Shown here: in pieces, positions 43,338 to 55,448 of the stretch
Position numbering within the stretch: the first letter of the stretch is position 1
Layout of the letters: every line of letters starts with the position of its first letter
NCBI RefSeq assembly: GCF_036898095.1
Contig: NC_090759.1
Span: forward strand, 21,466,497-21,530,496
Length of the DNA stretch: 64,000 nucleotides
Source of the DNA: Palaemon carinicauda
Lineage: Eukaryota > Arthropoda > Malacostraca > Decapoda > Palaemonidae
Direction: 5' to 3'
Position numbers and translations under genes: made by a program
The notes under the pieces: model-generated
What the model was told of the DNA's origin: nothing
The model's input: the letters and a program-made list of their open reading frames with translations, nothing else
Databases searched by the model: none

Positions 43338-43760
43338 GTGTTGTGCGTGAGGGTACTTTTGTGCGCGCCAGTCGTCCTCCCAGTCCGGGACCTCTTGCAA
43401 GCTCCCAAGCCCAGGGGAGAAGCAATGTCGAAGGGCAGAAGGGTTCAGCAGGCCTTGATCGGCGCACAGAAGTATCCTCGGTGGTTGTGGGCGTGTCTTA
43501 CCGAGACCGTCACTCCCACCCGCAGACGATTGAGCCCTTATTTTGCTCGTCTGCAGAAGAAATTTAGGGGAGAAAACGCTGGTCTCAGGTCTCAAGACCT
43601 TTTAAACGTAAAGTCCAGACCTATGCCAGACGTACGAAGTTAGAGTTCACAGTCATTGGGTTAGCTCTGACTCTCCTCAGTCAGTTGAATGCACTCCGCC
43701 TAAGAGGAGTAAGGTTCTGCCACAACAGAGCTCGACTGTTAAGGCTTTACCTCAGCCTAC
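43338..43760 (+). pseudogene. D4 gag-like N-terminal part
   Basis: The frame at 43338-43643 has RDLLQAPKPRGEAMSKGRR, matching the D5 start (LDLFQVPQPLGEGMSPGEGR, about 58000-58060) in position and wording. An Arg-rich stretch (TETVTPTRRRLSPYFARLQKKF) follows. The frame is interrupted by a TAG at 43641. Placement before the tandem repeats is the same as in D5. Confidence 0.5.
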
Positions 43761-43786
43761 TGTAGTTTCTGCCGACCCCAAGTGGA

Positions 43787-44430
43787 CTCTACTACAGTCC
43801 ATGCAAGCTCTGCTTTCGGACTTGATGCGTGAGTGTCGGGCTGAGAGTGTTGCGCCTCCGCCTCCGCCTACACTCCCTCCGCCTACACTCCCTCCGCCTA
43901 CACTCCCTCCGCCTATGCTCGCTCCGCCTGATCGCAGTACCACCTGCCAGGCGTACGATGTTGTGGACTCTACTACAGTCCATGCAAGCACAGCTTTCGG
44001 ACTTGATGCGTGAGTGTCGGGCTGAGAGTGTTGCTCCTCCGCCTCCGCCTACACTCCCTCCGCCTACACTCGCTCCGCCTGATCGCAGTACCACCTGCCA
44101 GGCGTACGATGTTGTGGACTCTACTACAGTCCATGCAAGCACAGCTTTCGGACTTGATGCGTGAGTGTCGGGCTGAGAGTGTTGCTCCTCCGCCTCCGCC
44201 TACACTCCCTCCGCCTACACTCGCTCCGCCTGATCGCAGTACCACCTGCCAGGCGTACGATGTTGTGGACTCTACTACAGTCCATGCAAGCACAGCTTTC
44301 GGACTTGATGCGTGAGTGTCGGGCTGAGAGTGTTGCTCCTCCGCCTCCGCCTACACTCCCTCCGCCTACGCTCGCTCCGCCTGATCGCAGTACCACCTGC
44401 CAGGCGTACGATGTTGAGCCACGTGCTGAG
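43787..44430 (+). repeat. 151-bp tandem repeat in D4, four copies
   Basis: Units at 43787 (181 bp, with two extra CCTCCGCCTACACTC steps), 43968, 44119 and 44270. Because 151 is not a multiple of three, each unit changes frame, and open frames start at the same place in each one. The inner part is itself a short CCTCCGCCT/TACACT repeat. Confidence 0.93.
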
Positions 44431-44435
44431 TTTGC

Positions 44436-45130
44436 TGTTCCCAGTGGTGTTCAGCCTTAAGGCAACCTTTACAATGGGATCAGGAGGATTATACCTCTCT
44501 TCCTCCGCCTCCACTTGCTGCTCCACCAGTGATGCAACACTCGGTTGAGGTACAACAACCTCTCCCGTCCATGAGTCAGTCTCCTCAGCTCTCGCTGCAG
44601 CGAGCTCAACCCTCCACAAGGCAAGCACCACAACACCTTAGCCTTGCGCCTCAGGAGCCTCAGCTTGCGAGACATTTACCTTGTTCTGCGCAGCCTCTTC
44701 CTCATCGCGCTCCGCTCACACCACAGGAACTGGAACTTGCTACTCCGCTTCCGCCAACCGCTCAGCAAGCGCAACCCTTGGGTTCAACCACTCATGCTAG
44801 GAGTCAGCCTCCTCCACCCATGCGCCTTCCTTCTGCTTGTCTTTTATTCAGCCTTTGCAGACTGAGCCTCAGGTGTTCCCTCAACAGAGTCTTGAAGAGG
44901 AAACCACAACTATTGTTGTTCCAACTCGTTCTGACTCTGCTGTTCAGCATACCTCCATTTTCAAACCATGGCAAAAATATGAATCATGAGTTATGAATGT
45001 AAGGTAAACATTATGTTGATTTTTAAACCCCATGCAAGCATGCATAAAGCACTCTAGCACTGGTCATGGAATTTCTGAGAAATGTTTAACGCCATGCACA
45101 CGCTCTGCTTTCCTTACAGCAGGCTCTGCT
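44436..45130 (+). pseudogene. D4 Pro/Gln-rich gag-position remnant
   Basis: A frame at 44529-44996 is rich in Pro, Gln and Ser (QQPLPSMSQSPQLSLQRAQP). It lies between the tandem repeats. No motif is diagnostic; low-complexity coding or decayed repeat are equally possible. Confidence 0.35.
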
Positions 45131-45315
45131 TACTACATGCTCAGCATACAGCATGCTCTGCATTCAGCATGCTCTGCATACAACATGCTCTGCATACAGC
45201 ATGCTCTGCATTCAGCATGCTCTGCATACAACATGCTCTACATACAGCATGCTCTGCATACAGCATACTCTGCATACAGCATACTCTGCATACATCATGC
45301 TCTGCATACCTTACC
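45130..45315 (+). repeat. 16-bp minisatellite in D4, about 11 copies
   Basis: The unit is CAGCATGCTCTGCATA with CAA/ATT variants in a 48-bp higher-order pattern. Each unit carries the GCATGC palindrome. Confidence 0.9.
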
Positions 45316-45859
45316 GCATGCTTCTCAGTCACACATCTTGGGTTGTTGCCAACTCACTAGACTGTCAAGCAGTTTCATAACGTTGCCTTCTAGTCTGCTG
45401 CTTTTGCACCAGTGAACCCTCACTCAGAGAACTTAGCTTTTCTAGGATAAGGTCCCTGTAGATGAGAAAGTTCTTTTCTCCCTCCTTCTGATATTCCCTT
45501 GAGGACTCTGTCATTTGGAGGGAGCCTTTAGCTGCATAACCTCTTATGGACTTTTATTTAAGCATAACATGCTTCCAGGGAAGGTTATGGTTCCACTTCA
45601 GTCGCTAATCCCGTCTGTTACCACACCTGCTCCCATAGACCTTGAGCTGTGTTGCATGACATGCAGTCCAAGCTTAGTCCTTGTTAGAGGAATTTTTGTT
45701 TACGGAGTCAATGTGTCACGGGGAAGACGTTCAACAACCAACAGAAGTGACTTATTGTGACGCAGTGCGGCAACCTCAGCAACCCGTTAAGGAGTTGTCT
45801 GTACGACCCAGACAGTCTAGACAGATTCGGGTTGTCACTGTACTTCCTCGCTTGCCCAT

Positions 45860-46790
45860 GATTGACAGTTCACAGACTGTGCAGCAGTATCATGATCTTG
45901 TGTCCGGCTCCGTCAGACGACTGGCTTTTAAGAGCTCCCACAAGTCGTCGCTGTCTGGAGATTTTCAAATGGACTATGGATCTGACCAAGGAACTGGACC
46001 TCCTGGTCAATTTTGAGGAGTCTCAGCTCGTTCCATCCCAGACCATTGTCTCCTTGGGTATGGATCTTCAGACTCGAGCTTTTCGGACTTTTCCGTCGGC
46101 CCCAAGGATCTTCCAAGCCCTAGAATGCATCCAGAGCATGCTGAGAAGGAACCGATGCTCAGTCAGGTAGTGGATGAGTCTAACAGGGACACTTTCATCG
46201 CTGGCCCTGTTCATCGTGTTAGGGAGACTCCACCTCCCCTCCCTTCAGTATCATCTAGCTGCTCACTGGATAAAGGACATGACGCTAGAGACGGTCTCAG
46301 TTCCTGTTTCCGAAGAGAGGAGGTCTTCTCTCGCGTGGTGTAAGAACAGCTTTCTTCTCAAGGAAGGCTACCTTTGGCTGTTCAGAAACACGACCGCCGT
46401 CTCCTCTCGGACGCATCAGACACGGGCTGGGGTGCGACTTTGGACGGACAAGAATGCTCGGGAACATGGAATCAGGAGCAAAGGACACTTCACATCATTT
46501 GCAAGAAGTTGTTGGCGGTTATTCTGGCCTTGATAAACTTCAAGTCCCTCCAGCTTAACAAAGTGGTGGAGGTGGACTCTGACAACACCACAGCCCTGGC
46601 TTACATCTTCAAGCAGGGAGGGACTCTTTCGTGGAAGTTGTTCTAGATCGCAAGGGACCTACTCATCTGGTCTTTAGATCGAAAGCTAACTGGTAACGAG
46701 GTTCATTCAGGGCGGTATGAATGTCACGGCAGATCACCTCAGACGGAAGGGTCAGGTCATCCCCACAGAGTGGACCCTTCTCAAGAATGT
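45860..46790 (+). pseudogene. D4 reverse transcriptase (partial)-RNase H
   Basis: RT appears only from the YxDD region on: SDDWLLR (about 45915), ELDLLVNFEESQLVPSQ and FPSAPRIFQALE. I find no DLQDAY (domain A) upstream, so the first part of RT seems deleted. RNase H at 46390-46646: LLSDASDTGWGATL, VDSDNTTALAYIFKQGG; the usual KELLAV Glu reads Lys (CKKLLAV). TADHLRRKGQ near 46730 ends the domain. Frameshifts are present. Confidence 0.78.
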
Positions 46791-47130
46791 TTGCAACAGA
46801 CTTTGGGCCCTGTGGGGTCAGCCAACCATAGATCTGTTCACTACCTCGATAACCTAGAGACTCCTGTTGTATTGTTCTCCGATTCCAGACCCAGCAGTAG
46901 TTCACGTGGATGCTTTTCTGCTGGATTGGTTCCATCTCGACCTGTATGCATTCCCGCCGTTCAAGATTGTCAACAGAGTACTTCAGAAGTTCTCCTCTCA
47001 CTAAGGGACACGGCTGACGTTGGTTGGCTCCGCTCTGGTCCGCGAGAGAATGGTTCTTAGAGGTACTGCAATGGCTGGTCGACATTCCCAGGACTCTTCC
47101 TCTAGGAGTGAACCTTCTAAGTCTACCTCA
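46790..47130 (+). pseudogene. D4 RT-RH C-terminal extension
   Basis: Equivalent to the D5 region at 61380-61680 (LPPFKIVNRVLQKFSS-type and WLVDIPRTLPLGVNLLSLP); frames are mixed. Confidence 0.55.
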
Positions 47131-48238
47131 CGTAAAGAAGGTACACCCAATCCTCCACGCTCTTCGTCTGACTGCCTTCAGACTTTCGAAAGACTCTCAA
47201 GAGCTAGGGGCTTTTCGAAGGAGGCAGCCAGAGCGATTGTCAAAGCAAGGAGAACATCCACTCTCAGAATCTATCAGTCTCAAGGGGAAGTCTTCCGTAG
47301 CTGGTACAAGACCAATGCAGTTTCCTCAACCAGTACCACTGTAACCCAGATTGCTGACTTCCTGTTATATCTAAGGAAAGTAAGATCCCTTTCAGCTCCT
47401 ACGATCAAGGGTTACAGAAGTATGTTGGCAGCGGTTTTCCGCCACAGAGGCTTGGATCTTTCCACCAACAAAGATCTACAGGACCTCCCTAGGTCTTTTG
47501 AGACCTCAAAGGAACGTCGGTTGTCCACTCCAGGCTGGAATCTAGACGTGGTCCTAAGGTTCCTTATGTCATCAAGATTTGAACCTCTCCAATCAGCCTC
47601 TTTTTAGGACCTCACATTAAAAACTCTTTTCCTCGTGTGCTTGACAACAGCTAAAAGAGTAAGTGAGATCCACGCCTTCAGCAGGATCATTGTTTTCACA
47701 TCTGAAACGGCTACATGTTCCTTGCAGCTCGGTTTTTGCTAAACGAGCTTCCTTCACGTCCTTGGCCTAAGTCGTTCGAGATCCCAAGCCTGTCCAACTT
47801 GGTGGGGAATGATCTGAAAAGAGTACTTTGCCCAGTTAGAGCTCTTAGGTACTATCTAAAAAGGTCTTAACCTTTACAAGGACAATCAGAAGCCTTATAG
47901 TGTGCTATCAAGAAACCTTCTTTTCCAAGTTCTAAGAACTCAGTTTCTTACTATTCAGGCTTCTGATTAGAGAAACACATTCTCGTCTGAAGGAAGAAGA
48001 CCTTGCTTTGCTGAAGGTAAGGACACATGAAGTGGGAGCTGTGGCTACTTCAGTGGCCTTCAAACAGAACCATTCTCTGCAGAGTGTTATGGATGCAACC
48101 TATTGGAGAAGCAAGTCAGTGTTCGCATCATTCTATCTCAAAGATGTCCAGTCTCTTTACGAGTACTGCTACACCCTGGGACCATTCGTAGCAACGAATG
48201 CAGTAGTAGGCGAGGGCTCAGCCACTACATTTCCATAA
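47130..48238 (+). pseudogene. D4 tyrosine recombinase, box II Arg replaced by Gly
   Basis: N-terminal domain: SDCLQTFERLSRARGFSKEAARAIVKARR and TQIADFLLYL...IKGYRSMLAAVFRHRG, open to TAG at 47605. Box I TTAKRVSEIHAF is near 47650. Box II is THEVGAVATSVAF (about 48028-48062), with Gly where D5 has Arg (HEVR). The nucleophile region FASFYLKDVQSL (about 48122-48155) keeps Tyr. Ends ...VVGEGSATTFP at 48238. Frameshifts fall between box I and box II. Confidence 0.85.
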
Positions 48239-48955
48239 TCCCATAACCTTTTAACCTTTCTCTTGAATACTTTTTATGGGTTGTACGGTCGGCTAAGAAG
48301 CCTTCCACATCCTTGTTGATTTGGCGGGTGGTCAATTCTTTCTTGAGAAGCGCCGAGGTTAAAGGTTGTGATGAGGTCCTTTAGTATGGGTTGCAGCCCT
48401 GTATACTTTAGCACCTTTGAGTTGATTCAGCCTCCCAAGAGGAACGCTGCGCTCAGTAAGGAAGACGATCTTATTAAAAGCAGAGTAACGGTTCAAGTCG
48501 ACTTCCTTACCAGGTACTTATTATTTCATTGTTATTGTGGATAACTGATTATATGAAATACGGGATACTTAGCTATCCTTTAGTCTTGTACACTGGTTTT
48601 TCACCCACCCCCCTGGGTGTGAATCAGCTACATGATTATCGGGTAAGTTTAATATTGAAAAATGTTATTTTTATTAGTAAAATAAATTTTTGAATATACT
48701 TACCCGATAATCATGATTTAATCGACCCTCCCTTCCTCCCCATAGAGAACCAGTGGACCGAGGAATAATTGAGGAGGTGTCAACAAGAAGTACTTGAGTA
48801 CCTGGCCACAGGTGGCGCTGGTAAATACACCCCCTTCTAGTATTGTGATAGCTGGCGTATCCCTCCATAGAATTCTGTCGGGCAACGGAGTTGACAGCTA
48901 CATGATTATCGGGTAAGTATATTCAAAAATTTATTTTACTAATAAAAATAACATA
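48239..48955 (+). repeat. D4 3' end: non-coding tail, ICR and right inverted repeat
   Basis: 48625-48716 contains the complement of both ends joined (GATTATCGGGTAAGTTTAAT then ATTGAAAAATG). The right ITR arms are 48660-48716 and 48901-48954, inverted around about 185 bp. Confidence 0.87.
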
Positions 48956-50050
48956 TTTCAGCTTTTTCTCTGTGGGGAACACTTCCCTTTGTAGGATCAG
49001 TGGTTCTCACTACTGTATTAGTGAATATTCTTAGCTGATTTAAATAATTGTAATTCTGGTTTTTTATTACAGTTACTCCGCTTCCCCTTCTCCCGTGGAA
49101 GTTGACTGGGGAAGGGAGAGCGCAATACTTATTTTTATGTTGTTCCCTTGGGATCCTCAGCAGAGTTCCTCCCTAGGGTATTTTCTGTTAAATAATTAAT
49201 TCTATTTTTTTTTTCCCCAGTTAGCTATGAAGTTTTCTTCGTTCGACTAAGAGTGACGATGAAGCAGAACTGTTCTGTTAATGCCTGGGGAATCTGCTGT
49301 CACTGCCATTCCTCAGAGGACGTCGTCATGGGCGTCATCCCTTCTCTTAGAAGTACGCCCGTGACAACATGACCAGCACTTCAGATCATCTTAGAACGCT
49401 AACCAGGAGGCTCAGGGATTGGACAACTTTCCCTTCCTAGGGAAATTTCTCTCCCGAGGTGTGAGGTTGTTTCTCCCTTCAGCGGGAAAACTTCCCACAT
49501 CTTAATAAATTCATTGTCTCCTACTGCTGTTGCTGCCTTCGCCCAGACTACTCTCCCCCCTTGCTGAGTCTCTCTTCCTTCAGGGGCGGAGCACAGTTTT
49601 AGGTAAGTCTCTCCTACGAAGTGTTCACCTCTCTCGTTTGCGAGAGAGGCCACTCAGAGAGACTCCTCTTCGGAGGATCGCTACTGTTGAAGGTCGGCTT
49701 GCTGATCCACCGGCCCTCATGGGCATCATCCCTTCTCTCAGAAGTACGCCCTTGGCAACACCTGATCAGCACTTCATCTTTGAGGAAGAACTGCCTGCAT
49801 CTTAATTACTTCACAGACTCCGACTGCTGTTGCTGTCTTCGCCTAGATGACACTCCCCCCTTGCTGAGTCTCTCTTCCTTCGGGGGCGAAGCATAGTCTT
49901 AGGCAAGTGTCTCCTGAAGTGATCATCTCTCTCACGACAGGGGCCACTCATAGAGACTCCTCTTCGGAGGATCGCTACTGACAAGGTCAGCTTGCTGGTC
50001 CACCGGCCCTCATGGGTGTCATCAGTTCCTGATTGTCCTACCAGCAGACC
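48956..50050 (+). repeat. D3 leader (resumed) and hairpin repeats
   Basis: Resumes with CAGCTTTTTCTCTG. Hairpins of the D1 type: CCTCTCTCG-TTTG-CGAGAGAGG at about 49628-49649 and CCTC-TTCG-GAGG near 49665 and 49961. 'gtcagcttgctg' and 'catgggcatcatccc' recur. No coding frame is conserved. Confidence 0.75.
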
Positions 50051-50259
50051 TACCAGAGTAACCTTGCCCTGCAGCTTAGTCCGTGGACTTCGGTCCTGGA
50101 CTCTTCTATGGACCTTTCACGGTTACCATCAATGGATGTTTGCCCTTCCAAAGGGCTCATCCCAGTTTCTGGTCGTCCTGCCAGCTGACCTGCTGACCTA
50201 CCAGTGCTACAGTTAGTCCTTGGACTTCGTCCAGGACTCTTCTTTGGATCGTTCCTGCA

Positions 50260-50850
50260 TCTGCTCGCCAGCTCTCTCTCCTGCACCTGCGCGCTAGTGC
50301 TTTCCTGCACGCCCGCGCTCATGCGTGCCAGCGTTATCATGCGCACCATTGCTTCCGCGAGTGCGCCAACAGTTCTGTGTGCGCGCACCCGAAGTCTTTC
50401 GCGCGCGCGCAGTCTCCCGCTCACGCGTGCCAATGGTCTCCCACTCGCGCGCAGCAATGGTCTCCCGCTCGCGCGCGTGAATGTTCTCCTGCTCGCGCAC
50501 GCCAATGGTCTCCCACTCGCATGCGACAATGGTCTCTCGCTCGCGTGCGACAATGGTCTCCCGCTCGCGCGCGACAATGGTCTCCCGCTCGCGCGCGCCT
50601 ATGGTCTCCCGCTCGCGCGCGCCAATGGTCTCCCGCTCGCGCGCGCCAATGGTCTCCCGCTCGCGCGCGCCAATGGTCTCCCGCTCGCGCGCGCCAATGG
50701 TCTCCCGCTCGCGCGCCCCAGTAGTCTTCCGCTCGCGTGCCCCAGTAGTCTTCCGCTCACGCGCGCCAGTAGTCTTCCGCTCGCGCGCGCCAATAGTCTT
50801 CCGCTCGCGCGCGCCAATAGTCTTCCGCTCGCGCGTGCCATGCAATCCCG
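50260..50850 (+). repeat. 24-bp minisatellite of D3, about 18 copies
   Basis: The unit contains CGCGCGCCAATGGTCTCCCG and CTCG. Its sequence is unrelated to the 24-bp array in D1, though it lies at the same relative place. Long frames on both strands follow from the 24-nt period. Confidence 0.93.
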
Positions 50851-52400
50851 TGCCCATGCACCCGCCCTTGTGCAACCAGTCACCCGCTTCGGCGCATTCC
50901 AGGGAGACTGCACAAAACTACACAGTGCCTTACTGCGCGCCAGCGCCTGCCTGCGCTCTCATATCCAGCACCCTCCTGCTCACTTGTGCTTGCCAATGCG
51001 CCAACTCCTCACAAAGAGCCAGCGCTTGCCTGTTCTCACTTTCCTGCGCCCTCCTGCGCAGTTGCGGTCTCAGATACAATGCGCCAGCTTTTGCCAAAGA
51101 GCCAGTGCTTGCAGATCCAATGCGCCAGCTCTTGCCAAAGAGCCAGCGCTCACCTGTGCACCAGCGCTTGCCTGCTCTCCAGCGCTCTTCTGCACTTCAA
51201 TGAAACTGAGCACCAGCATCATCCTGTGTGCCATTGCTCCAGTACTCTCCTACACACTCGCTCAATAGGTCACCATTGCCCCATTCCTCTCCCTGCAAAC
51301 GCATAACATGGCCGCCGTGAAAAGAGGAAAGAGGCTTCACAGAAGGATTCAAGATCCCGAAGATTCAATCTTCCAAGGGGAATCGAAACGGGGAATCCTT
51401 GGTCCCTGTCTCTTCTGAAGTTTCTATTTTCCTTGACAGACCACAGTCAGCAAACAAGAAAGCATCAACAGACTGATGTCTAGATCACTGTTTGCTGATG
51501 GCTAGTTTATGGTTTGCTGATCGCTAGCTCGCCGATCACCCGATCGCCAATTGCTAGCTCAGCTCTGATCATTGACCTCTAGTCCCTCCAATGACTAACG
51601 ATCTCCGATGGCTAGCATTCCAATCACCGATTGTTAGTCAATAACCAATCATCAGCTTGCTGATCTCTGACCAACCAGGAGGGACCATAGTCACCTTGCT
51701 GATCTCTAGCTCACCGTTCACTGGTCTGTGATCAATCGATGATCATCAATGGCTTACCATCACCAACTGACTATTGTTAATCCATTCTGCTGTCTCTCAG
51801 GGCTCTCAAAGCAGATTACCAACTCATTTATTGCCAACCTACCTTGGCTGACTGACCAGACAGCCTTCATCTGCCTGTCAGTTACCATCTTCGGCTCAGA
51901 CCGCCGATTCACCGATCATCGGCAATTCACCAGCAGTTCATGACTCGGACTTACTAGTCAACTTTTGCCCGTAGTTTCCTAGATCAGAAGGTATACAACA
52001 CACTTCTCACTACTGGCTGTTCGCCATCACTCTAAAGTGATCAGTAAACGATCGACAACCCTCACCAGCGGCTTGTCGACAGGGGACTACTTTCGAGCAC
52101 TCTCCAACTGCACAGTAACCACGATACCCAACCGTTAACCATTGATTAACATAAGCCAGATTGATTCTATTCTAAGGAATAGCATTAATCCCATCAGGGC
52201 GCATGGTAGGGTTAAGCATTGTCTTCCTTCTGTTAGTTAAAGGAATTCTCTCTCAGGGAAGAATCCTTACACAGGGCATCGCATCTGATCCTTTACGCCA
52301 CGAATCAAGACCCCAGTGTCAATAGTCTCCCATGCAAAAGGATCCGCAAGGAGCTGTCCCTTTGGGTTGATGTCCACACCATTTTGGAGTTTGAACAAGG
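50850..52400 (+). other. D3 degenerate repeat zone, no intact gene
   Basis: 50860-51250 holds irregular repeats of GCGCCAGC(G/T)CTTGCC. 51440-51960 holds irregular GATC/TAGC-containing repeats (TTGCTGAT, CTAGCTC, CGATCACC). The gag gene should lie in 51300-52400 but only unrecognisable fragments are seen. Confidence 0.55.
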
Positions 52401-53650
52401 GCTAAGACCTCAGGTCTTCATTTGCACACTGCATACTTCCAGGCCCAAACCATCCATCTAGGAAGGTTGGAAGATTGTCTAGACAAACAAGAAACATCAG
52501 TTCAGGGCACTGTGCTTCGGTCTTTCCACTACACCCATCCTGGTCTCACAGGATTGGCTTCTGTCTCCTCCGTTTTGGGACGACTGACTGACCTTAGCAG
52601 ACTCAGTGGCAACCTTGCATTAGCACTGGAACTTCTGAAGTTTTTTTTACCAAGATCCAGTGATCAAGGTAAACCTGTGGAAGTCTTCCCTGCTTCCCTC
52701 CCAGGAGACTGGTGTATCTGGGAATGATTCTTGACACCAATCTCCACAAACTTTCTCAAAACGAGAAGAACTCTGATCCCAGAGTGACTTGAGTCTAATT
52801 GGAATCAGGCCCTCGATTCCCCAGACATTCTGACCCCCATGGGATTAGAAGTTTGGACGAACCTCAAGGGGTGGGTGTCAGTCGAGAATCTACAGAGTGG
52901 TTTAATCTTCTCATCCTTCCCCACCCCTCGGACTTGATGCTGTGCTTAGAACACATCAAAAGAAGAGAGGAGGGACCATAGTGCTGCACCACACAACCTC
53001 AGCCCTCTGGACAGAGTCCAAAAGTACCTCCACTTAAATCTCTTAAGAGATGAAGGCCAACTTTCCGGTCCTTCAGCAGCCTCATTGGTTCCTAACAGAC
53101 CACTTGGTGATGTGATGGGCAACAATACCACACACCACATAGAGGCTCACATCGGTAAGCAAGAAGGAACTTGCTCGTAGCCTCTTCCCATCTAACAGTA
53201 TACAGGTAAACACTAATAAGGGTCAAAGTCCATTCGGTGCCACCATCAGCCCGCTTCATTCCAGACTATAGGAATGTGCTTGCCGACAATCTTTGCACAG
53301 CATCTCAGATAAGGTATACCGAATGGTCTTTGGATCACTTTGTAGCTGACTTGACTTTACGGAGTCCTCCAACTAGGGATCTGTTTGCAACGCTCCTGAA
53401 CCTAGACCCCAAGGCTCAACAGGCCAACAACAGTGGGTACAACAATGTCGTTTACGTCTCGTCCCTGTTTTGTCTGGAGAAGGGCACCCAAGAAGGCTAG
53501 AACATCGGTCAGCCTCTCAAGGACTCTCCTAGCTCCTATGGCATTACGCAGAACGGTTTCCAAACCTTTTGCAGCTCCTGATAAGTCTCCAAGAGAACCC
53601 TCTTCACATCACAGACAACCCACTTCGACACCTACCATAAGCTATAGCTT
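52400..53650 (+). pseudogene. D3 reverse transcriptase-RNase H, heavily decayed
   Basis: Recognised through alignment to D1: 'gtgcttcggtctttccactacacc' (LCFGLSTTP region, 52510), 'gtctcctccgttttgggacgac' (YLDD region, destroyed), IADNLSR-like LADNLCTASQ (about 53280), WSLDHFVAD and RDLFATLLNLDPKAQQ (53330-53420). Every part has stops or indels. Confidence 0.75.
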
Positions 53651-53689
53651 TGTTATGATTGTATGCCTGTAGACTACCCAGTACCTCCT

Positions 53690-54650
53690 CTCCCACAGAG
53701 GCTTTTTGCAATAAGTTGCAAAAAGCTTGTCTAGATATTTGAGGAATTCCTCAGCATCAGTCCACCAGGCAGTATAACGTCTTACGTGGCTGGTGTCATG
53801 TGAAAGTGTGTGTCTCCACTCGATACCTCTATTCCATCAATAGCGGAATCCTCGAGTATATGCAAGAGGGAAAGACCCCTATTCAGTTTCTACAGGTAAT
53901 GATGATCACTCAACCTTGATCCTTCACCTTCAAACTGAAAGGAAGGAACATCCTCTCATCGTTAGACCTTTCCTAACTCATACAGACTTACAACTTTTCC
54001 TTTCTCCAGTTGGAATTGATACCTTCCTTTCGGAACATGGTTCAAATTCTCCGGTCTCTAAAGAGACCTCCTTATGTTCCACTTCACCAGGCAACAAATT
54101 TTCACCTGGTTTAAGAAGACAATGTTCTTACACACACTGACAGCAGCCATACAAGTCGAGGAACTTCATTGTCTCTCTTTCGATATCGCCCATTAATGAG
54201 AAGGGCGAAAGGCTATGTTCAGCTTCATCCCCGAGTATGTCGTCAGACACAGTCTCCAGAAGTGACGGGACCTACACAAGTCTCCACTCGGTAATAGACG
54301 ATCCAGATCATTACTGTACCCATGGCAAGGTATGAGACACTATCTTAAGAGAATGGCAACAGCCCACCTGGGTCCCTTCTCATGTCATCATTGGGAGGGA
54401 CTAAAGGAGGATCACCAAAACGTTATCTCAACATGATGACTCACAATATCAGGGGTATAGCTATGCCCCTGGTCCTTCTAAGCAGATTACTCTGTGACGC
54501 AGGTTTTACAAGAAAGGATGTGAATGCTCCAGGTGACTTTCACAACCTTTCTCCTGCAAGACGTGACCCACAGGAACTCTATACGATCTCTTATCGGTCC
54601 GGTGGTGGCTGCACAACAGCTGATTGTATACTGCAAGTTCCTTATTAGAC
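53690..54650 (+). pseudogene. D3 tyrosine recombinase, heavily decayed
   Basis: Aligned by eye to D1: 'gcaataagttgcaaaaagcttgtctaga' (N-terminal), FGTWFKFSGL-type segment near 54030, a box I region where AKRV has become AIQV (about 54145), and His-x2-Arg in NIRG context (about 54445-54460). Not functional. Confidence 0.7.
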
Positions 54651-55448
54651 AAGTAGCATAAGGTTGAGGGCACTGTTACCTGGTTTTAGTCTGCATGAAT
54701 GAAAAGATTTGACTGGCTCTTATTCTTTTCTTCATCCTACCCTCTCCCGGGGAAAGCAGCATCCTGGGTTCTCTGCATAAGCTGACCTCAAACCACTGCA
54801 GGTAAACCATGCTCCCTTGTGTACCTAGTATTAAGCTAATACTGTTGCGTCCCCATACCCTGGTGAGGTGGTATTGGGAAAGTCTTGGTTACATCAGTTT
54901 TTTCATCCATACACTCGGAATAATTTTACCTATACAGTCACACTTCTGCATTGTCTCGACACACAGCTTGCATAGCAAGGTTTTAGCGAGGGCAAGGACT
55001 CTTTATTTTTGAGTACTAATATACTCGGATAAGGAGCCCCGGGTAAAGCCAAAAGCCAGATTGGCAGGGACGTCCACCCTTCCTAATGGGTGAGTCACTC
55101 CTAATAAATAGCGTGGTTTGTTTTCCAGTTATGGAACAAATGACAAATTTTGAGATAATTTGTATTTTTCCTAACTATACAAACCATAGCTATTTATACA
55201 AACTTGCCCGCCAGCCCTATTCCCCTTGAAGGCCTACCTCCAAGCAAAGTGAGCTAAATCACAGGTGTGTGAACGGGAGTAGTAGCAAGCTACCCCCCCT
55301 ACCCCCCGCTAACTAACGGTGTGGGTAGTTAACCCTTGCTAAATTTTAATGGCACATCATTTCAGCTCTGCCAAAAGTATAACCCCTAATGAATAGCTAA
55401 GGTTTGTATAGTTAGGAAAAATACAAATTATCTACGAATTTGTCATTT
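54650..55448 (+). repeat. D3 3' end: non-coding tail, ICR and right inverted repeat
   Basis: 54655-55090 matches the D1 and D2 tails; the unoccupied Tigger-1 site CTAGTATTAAGC is at about 54827. The ICR reads GGAACAAATGACAAATTT near 55133. The right ITR ends at 55445 before TTT. Confidence 0.85.

Larger units (their letters stand above)
42061..48955 (+). mobile_element. D4: DIRS-type retrotransposon (second family) inside D3
   Basis: The left end is TTT-CAATATTAAACTTACCCGA. The right end is ...AATAACATA-TTT at 48947-48958. The ICR at 48625-48716 joins the ends through TTT. The interrupted D3 sequence AACTTTTCAGCT is intact in D1 (4416-4427). It is related to D5 in ITR style, gag start and YR, and different from D0-D3. 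Confidence 0.9.
41187..55448 (+). mobile_element. D3: DIRS-type retrotransposon split by D4
   Basis: The left end is TTT-GTTCCGTAACTGGAATACAAACC (41187). The right end is AATTTGTCA-TTT (55438-55448). The ICR at about 55115-55165 shows the joined ends. It is the same subfamily as D1/D2. Without D4 about 7.4 kb remain, much of it minisatellite. Genes are heavily decayed, more so than in D1. Confidence 0.88.

Noticed and set aside
43801..44460. Set of similar proteins starting MSVGLRV
   Set aside because: Each frame begins at the same point of a 151-bp repeat that shifts frame every unit.
50204..51268. 354-codon open frame and its minus-strand partners
   Set aside because: Produced by a 24-bp minisatellite and degenerate repeats in D3.
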